Source: Microbacterium sp. NC79
GTDB taxonomy: Bacteria; Actinomycetota; Actinomycetes; Actinomycetales; Microbacteriaceae
Direction: 5' to 3'
Assembly: GCF_019061125.1 (NCBI RefSeq)
Contig: NZ_JAHQYI010000001.1
Span: 558,001-622,000, forward strand
DNA length: 64,000 bases
Part shown: in pieces, positions 63,343-64,000 of the stretch
How positions within the stretch are numbered: the first letter of the stretch is position 1
How the letters are laid out: each line of letters starts with the position of its first letter
Translations under genes and position numbers: made by a program
Notes under the pieces: model-generated
Told to the model about the DNA's origin: nothing
Database searches by the model: none
Seen by the model: only the letters and a program-made list of their open reading frames with translations

Positions 63343-63999
63343 CTACCGCCTGCGCGACAGCGTGACCGTGAACTTCGGTGTGCGACTCATCTGATCGGTC
63401 GGCCCCACGATCCGCTCTAGCGCCGTGCGATGGCGCAAGTGCGAGTTGTAGACGACGGCAAGTGAGCCACCCGGGCGCAACATTCGCGCCGCCGAGCGGA
63501 ACATCCGGTGCGACATGTCTTCATCGACCGCCGCCCCGTCATGAAATGGCGGGTTGAACAGAACCATATCGACGGTGCCGTCGGCGATCGTCGCGCCCGC
63601 ATCATCCTGCGTGACCGTCACGCGGGAACCGACGCCAGCGTGATCAACCGTCAGACGCGTCGATGCCACTGCTGCCCACGATCGATCCGTTGCCGTCACT
63701 CGCGCCTGCGGCAGACGCAACGCTGCGCTGGTTGCCAGCACACCGGTTCCGCACCCCAAATCGACGATGTGCTCAATGCTCCCGCGGTGCGACGCAAAGA
63801 TCGCCGGAAACGCATCGAGCAACGCGCGCGTTCCGATGTCGAGCGTTGCGCCAGCGAAGGCGCCGCCGCGCGCGTAGATCGCGAATGGGACGTCCACAGA
63901 CGCGTGGCGCGGGTAGGGAAGTGGTGCCCCAGGCTGCGGCCCACGCGCCCGGAGGGCCCGGGACTTCTGTCGGCCGCGGCTGGCAGAGACGTCGTGGAA
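63343..63999 (-). CDS. Class I SAM-dependent methyltransferase, RsmC/RlmG-like, 5-prime partial
   Basis: Probable rRNA guanine-N2 methyltransferase domain. The frame is open through the window end, so 219 residues are visible and the start lies outside. The SAM loop is IVDLGCGTGVLATSAAL and the catalytic motif LFNPPFHDG is the NPPF/Y type of N-methyltransferases. The sequence upstream of the internal GTG at 63897 (FHDVSASRGRQKSRAL, then APLPYPR) is part of the protein, so that GTG is not the start. The gene is convergent with trhO. Confidence 0.82.
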   Translation of the reverse strand, partial: FHDVSASRGRQKSRALRARGPQPGAPLPYPRHASVDVPFAIYARGGAFAGATLDIGTRALLDAFPAIFASHRGSIEHIVDLGCGTGVLATSAALRLPQARVTATDRSWAAVASTRLTVDHAGVGSRVTVTQDDAGATIADGTVDMVLFNPPFHDGAAVDEDMSHRMFRSAARMLRPGGSLAVVYNSHLRHRTALERIVGPTDQMSRTPKFTVTLSRRR

Positions 64000-64000
64000 C

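Overview
The window is about 64 kb of a high-GC Gram-positive chromosome. Gene content and order point to Actinobacteria, most likely Microbacteriaceae (Microbacterium-like). The markers are truA near rplM-rpsI-glmM, coaA-glmS-acpS-alr-tsaE-tsaB-rimI-tsaD, a groES gene with CIRCE boxes, guaB / guaB3 / SURF1 / DUF3817 / guaA, PspC-domain signalling genes and a LigD-type polymerase. Many genes have an actinobacterial -10 box (TANNNT) only 6-7 bases before the start codon, which suggests leaderless mRNAs. No rRNA, tRNA, CRISPR array, prophage or transposase was found. The first gene (an ABC permease) and the last (a methyltransferase) run off the window.

Region by region. 1-4.6 kb: dipeptide-type ABC transporter (permease, two ATPases) coupled to a FadD17-like acyl-CoA synthetase. 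4.6-11.8 kb: acyl-CoA catabolism (enoyl-CoA hydratase, thiolase, SDR, two more AMP-forming synthetases, IclR regulator). 11.8-18.6 kb: truA, an EEP-family hydrolase, a sortase-anchored LPITG surface protein, then rplM-rpsI-glmM. 18.7-27.4 kb: Ppx/GppA phosphatase, coaA, glmS-acpS-alr-tsaE and tsaB-rimI-tsaD-DUF4190, a housekeeping block for cell-wall precursors, CoA and the t6A tRNA modification. 27.6-30.7 kb: THUMP-like methyltransferase, heat-shock groES, RarD permease. 30.8-36.6 kb: a branched-chain amino-acid type ABC system, with the binding lipoprotein convergent to livH-livM-livG-livF; LivH and LivG carry unusual N-terminal additions. 37-46.6 kb: guaB, an ABC-F ATPase, a divergent EamA/MarR pair, DUF2277, guaB3, SURF1, DUF3817 and guaA. 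46.5-50.1 kb: a GT4 glycosyltransferase, a Bax-inhibitor-1 protein and a glycerophosphodiesterase. 50.2-54.2 kb: PspC-domain membrane protein and small partner, divergent from a PspC-type sensor kinase and LuxR-type regulator. 54.3-64 kb: membrane protein, PcrA/UvrD helicase, MerR regulator, SseB-like protein, orphan LigD-type polymerase, small membrane proteins, YchJ-like protein, TrhO and a partial methyltransferase.

The most unusual non-coding content is: (i) a palindromic element with a TTTTGGTCG..CGAGAC core, found three times and each time between convergent genes; (ii) two diverged ~80-base hairpin elements in the guaB-ABC-F gap whose terminal arms differ in sequence yet both stay self-complementary; (iii) apparent over-representation of CGGAACC/GGTTCCG, also in hairpins after genes and in a small minisatellite after groES; and (iv) widespread leaderless-type starts.
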